Assembly (NCBI GenBank): GCA_963822255.1
Contig: CAWGGV010000006.1
Span: forward strand, 620,001-684,000
DNA from: UBA7803 sp963822255
GTDB lineage: Bacteria > Pseudomonadota > Gammaproteobacteria > Pseudomonadales > Azotimanducaceae
Length of the DNA: 64,000 nucleotides
Reading direction: 5' to 3'
The translations under genes and the position numbers were made by a program. The notes beneath the pieces are model-generated. The model had not been told where the DNA came from and made no database searches. It worked only from the letters and a program-made list of their open reading frames with translations. Shown here piece by piece: positions 61,701 to 64,000 of this stretch (positions are counted from its first letter, which is position 1; the number at the start of each line of letters is the position of its first letter).

Positions 61701-61882
61701 CGTTCTACATGGCGCCCATTGCCGTCACCCTGTGCTTCGGTCTCGGGCTCTCCACCTTGCTGGTGCTGCTGGTGATTCCAGCCCTGATCCTGTTGCTGGA
61801 AGGCCTGCGCAGCACCGGCGGGCGGCTCGTCGGCCGCGCGACCCGCGGCGGGCATCCCTCCCTGTCAGAAGGAGCTTCGTGA
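58756..61882 (+). CDS. RND-family efflux transporter permease (AcrB/MexB type), with a frameshift
   Basis: About 1041 residues if repaired, an inner-membrane proton-driven exporter. MIETFARHRVAANLLMVMMM is helix 1, LDPPADFPMVFVDVDWVGAS and VEALVTVPIEQQLRTVTGLH follow, and the membrane domain has IALIGFVMALGIVVDDAIVV with the conserved Asp pair and GPMGQIILTLPTVLLCIILA. One base too many near 61113 (GTCGGCCGCC; AALYNRRGIDLIRHTDGRLS continues) breaks the frame, after which FFSLTGVVVNDAIVLISFLK and GLSTLLVLLVIPALILLLEG complete the second half. The start is TTG at 58756 after AGAGGGG. Its stop overlaps the adaptor gene by one base (TGATG). No outer-membrane factor gene follows. The substrate is unknown. 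Confidence 0.87.
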
Positions 61883-63158
61883 TGACTGCGTTGAACTTCC
61901 TGCCTTCCCGGTTGTGGCCGACATCGCCGCGCGGCAGGCGGGCGGCCGCCGGCGCGGCGATCCTCGCGGGCGCCACTCTGACCAGCGTGTCCATCTTCGC
62001 GACCGGTCCCGCGCCGAAGCCGGAACCGGTGACCGAGAAGGCCTGGCCGGTGTCGGTGGTCGAGGCGGAGCCGAAAACCCAGAGCCCCTCCTTCACCGCC
62101 TACGGCAAGGTGGAGTCGAGCCGGGTAGCCCACATCACCACCGACCTCGTCGCCGAGGTGAAGGCCGTGCACGTCCGCGAAGGCGACTGGATGGCCGCCG
62201 GCGACCTGCTCATCGAGCTGAACGACGACGAGACGTCGCTCGCGCTCGCGGAACGGGAGGCCGACCTCGCCCAGGCCGAGGCCCAGCTCCAGTCCATCGA
62301 GTCCGAGCGCGCCATGCTCGAGCGGACGCTCGCCGCGGCACGCTCCATGAACCGCGTCGCGCAGGACAAGCTGGCCCGGCACAAAGAGCTGAAACAATCT
62401 CAACTCATCAGCCAGAGCCTGCTCGACGAGGTCGTGTCCCAGGCCAACAAGGCCGCCATCGACCTCGAGGATCACGAGCGGCGCCTCGCCGACCTGCCGA
62501 ACCGCATCGCCGCACAGAAAGCGCTGGTGAAGAAGTGCCACGCGTTGCTGGATGGGGCGCGCCTGGACGTGGCCAAGACTCGCATCACCGCGCCCTTCGC
62601 CGGCCCGGTGCTGGCCGTGAACGTGGCGCCCGGCGACCGCAGCAGCCTGAACACCGACCTGGTGGAAATGGCGGACAGCGGGCAACTTCGAGATCCGCGT
62701 GCAGGTGCCGGCCGCCTACGAGCGCGGTTCCAGCAGGATCTGACCGCGGGACGCCAGTCACCGCCACCCTGCGGGACGGTGAGGAGCTGGACCTGACGCG
62801 CCTGGCGAGCCGCATCCGCCCGGGCCAGAGCGGGTTGGCGGCGTTCTTCCGCCCAGCCACCGTCCAGCCCACCGAGCTGCCGGCCCTCGGCCGCGTGGTG
62901 GACATGCTGATCCGGCTGCCGGAGGAAGCAGGCGTGGTGGCGCTGCCGGTGGCGGCCTTGTACGAAAACGACCGGATCTACGCGGTGGACGACAAGGATC
63001 GGCTGCAGGCCATCGACGTCGAGCGCGTGGGAGAGCTGCAGACCCGGGACGGGGAGTATCGGGTGCTGGTGCGATCACCCAAGCTGGCCGAGGGGCGGAA
63101 GGTGATCACGACGCAATTGCCGAAGGCGGTCTCGGGATTGCTGGTTCAGCCGTCCTGA
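61882..63158 (+). pseudogene. RND efflux periplasmic adaptor (membrane-fusion protein), with several frameshifts
   Basis: About 425 codons if repaired. An N-terminal signal-anchor (RRAAAGAAILAGATLTSVSI) follows the ATG at 61882. VVEAEPKTQSPSFTAYGKVE and VAEVKAVHVREGDWMAAGDL form the first lipoyl half, an alpha-hairpin follows (AEREADLAQAEAQLQSIESE onwards), then RLDVAKTRITAPFAGPVLAV (second lipoyl half). The frame is lost near 62688 (AGCGGGCAAC; NFEIRVQVPAAY is one frame on). It changes again near 62730 (RFQQDLTAG) and near 62752 (TPVTATLRDGEELDLTRLAS). The rest reads cleanly to YRVLVRSPKLAEGRKVITTQ. Three changes within about 70 bases suggest poor sequence. It couples the pump to an outer-membrane channel encoded elsewhere. 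Confidence 0.82.
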
Positions 63159-63189
63159 GACGCGGCCGGTCGACCGGAGAAGGCGCTGC

Positions 63190-63690
63190 TCAAGGAAGCG
63201 CCGCTCCGCCACCGGCCACGAAATCAACGATCGCACGCCGCCGCTCCTCATCGCTTGCGCAGCCTCTGAGCAGGGCCACCAACCGCTGCTGACCCTGATC
63301 CGCGTGGTCTTTGGAAGGATACGGGCCGACGTCGATCCCCTCCCGGGTCAGGAAGTACCACCGGCCGTACAGTGCGAACAGCCGCGGCGAACGGTAGCCG
63401 AGCCGCGGCGGCTCCCCCGCGCGGGCCGGGTGCATTCTGCCGAAGCGGCGACCCCGCTCGACGTCGGCCTGGCGGCCCTCGAGCAGCTCGCGCACCACGT
63501 TCAGCACATCGTGGACACCGGCACCTCCGCCGATGGCCAGGCGCCGCCGCAATTCGGCCACGTCCGCGCGGGCGGCGCCGGCACTCAGGTAAGGGCCGAT
63601 GGAAAAGCCGTCACGAGAGCCGATGTACCAGCCGCCGCTGCCTTCGAAGATCTGATCGGCCGCAAACCAGCCCGGCCCCACGCGTGACAT
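63190..63690 (-). CDS. Protein with two DUF6316-like units
   Basis: A 166-residue soluble protein with the same signature twice. The first unit, GGWYIGSRDGFSIGPYLSAG, is weaker (S-R-D-G for T-R-E-G). The second, GRWYFLTREGIDVGPYPSKD, is close to the single unit of the gene at 1107 (GRWFFHTREGVDVGPYESQF). Basic stretches (RGRRFGRMHPARAGEPPRLG) link them. This looks like an internal duplication with drift in the first copy. I start at ATG 63690 (MSRVGPGWFAADQIFEGSGG); the frame is open further upstream without similarity. Function is unknown. Confidence 0.65.
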   Translation of the reverse strand: MSRVGPGWFAADQIFEGSGGWYIGSRDGFSIGPYLSAGAARADVAELRRRLAIGGGAGVHDVLNVVRELLEGRQADVERGRRFGRMHPARAGEPPRLGYRSPRLFALYGRWYFLTREGIDVGPYPSKDHADQGQQRLVALLRGCASDEERRRAIVDFVAGGGAALP

Positions 63691-63819
63691 GCTATCTCGT
63701 CCACCGTCTCGACTGGCCGCACACCGGCGGCCTCTCGTCAGAGTCATGCTAACCGGCCCGGCGCCATCGGCAGCGTGATGCGAATCACACACCCGCTGCG
63801 ACGGGATCGCCGCAGCCGG

Positions 63820-64000
63820 TCAGCGCAACTGGGCGAGCGACGGTGCGCCCGGTGCCACCTTGACGCCCGCCAACCGGAGCAGCAGGTCTTCCAGGGACTG
63901 CCAGGCGTCGCCCGGGATCTGCCCCTTGCCCTGGGCGTCCACCAGGCTGCACTCGGCGAGCACCCGATCGATCGCCGAGGCGGAGCCGATCCGGCCGAGA
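63820..64000 (-). CDS. Uncharacterised protein, C-terminal part only
   Basis: A frame open from the right edge ends in a TGA at 63820-63822. It reads LGRIGSASAIDRVLAECSLV, then DAQGKGQIPGDAWQSLEDLL, then LRLAGVKVAPGAPSLAQLR. It is rich in Ala/Leu with helical periodicity and has codon use like its neighbours, so it looks like real coding sequence. No family motif is visible. The rest lies outside the window. Confidence 0.45.
   Translation of the reverse strand, partial: LGRIGSASAIDRVLAECSLVDAQGKGQIPGDAWQSLEDLLLRLAGVKVAPGAPSLAQLR

Noticed and set aside
1..64000. Biosynthetic cluster, prophage or integrated element spanning the window.
   Set aside because: No integrase, transposase, phage structural or large synthase genes are seen, and gene content and codon style look uniform.

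Overview
The window is GC-rich (roughly two thirds G+C), densely coded bacterial DNA. I read it as the chromosome of a heterotrophic, aerobic gammaproteobacterium, but I cannot place it to genus. The reasons are four large TonB-dependent outer-membrane receptors, OxyR, cobS/cobT, a phasin and a wax-ester synthase (storage lipids), a UrcA-family secreted protein, and Pseudomonas-type REP palindromes (core GTGGGAGCG..) after many stop codons. Type I idi sits beside an HMG-CoA synthase homologue, which is not the usual isoprenoid arrangement for this class. I see no rRNA, tRNA, CRISPR array, transposase or phage gene.

Layout. 0-7 kb: end of a luciferase-like oxidoreductase, a carboxymuconolactone-decarboxylase-like protein, a small DUF6316-type protein, an MFS transporter, an alpha/beta hydrolase, idi plus an HMG-CoA synthase-like gene, and an EamA transporter. 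7-12 kb: an iron/peroxide region of rubrerythrin behind a Fur-box-like site, a GlpC/HdrD-like iron-sulfur protein, DUF3501, and convergent oxyR with an alcohol dehydrogenase. 12-17.6 kb: pseudouridine synthase, cytochrome c5, omega-amidase and methionine-type aminotransferase, then a SahR-like regulator fused to a methyltransferase and ahcY, so a methionine/SAH recycling block. 17.6-22.6 kb: lipid and storage genes (WS/DGAT, DUF2993, a GYD-acyltransferase fusion, a GYD protein, phasin) and a HAD phosphatase.

22.6-37.3 kb is the most unusual part. Two TonB receptors are interleaved with a TPR-sulfotransferase, four 2-oxoglutarate or Asp/Asn-hydroxylase-type oxygenases (two carrying TPRs), a methyltransferase, SapC and UrcA. 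This looks like an outer-membrane uptake system tied to hydroxylation or sulfation of an unknown macromolecule. 37.7-47.5 kb: tesB, a MoxR/CoxE-type AAA+/VWA pair and a complete oppABCDF peptide ABC operon whose OppC carries an unusual FN3-like insertion. 47.5-54.3 kb: two more TonB receptors, one broken by frameshifts. 54.4-64 kb: Nudix hydrolase, ABM monooxygenase, cobT/cobS, an RND pump with its adaptor, a two-copy DUF6316-type protein, and the 3' end of one more gene.

At least fifteen one-base frameshifts interrupt otherwise well-conserved genes (rubrerythrin, ahcY, oppB, oppD, oppF, one TonB receptor, the RND pump and its adaptor). They cluster and mostly look like single inserted bases, so I treat most as consensus errors rather than true gene decay. 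All functional calls come from reading motifs in the translated sequence. No database search was run.
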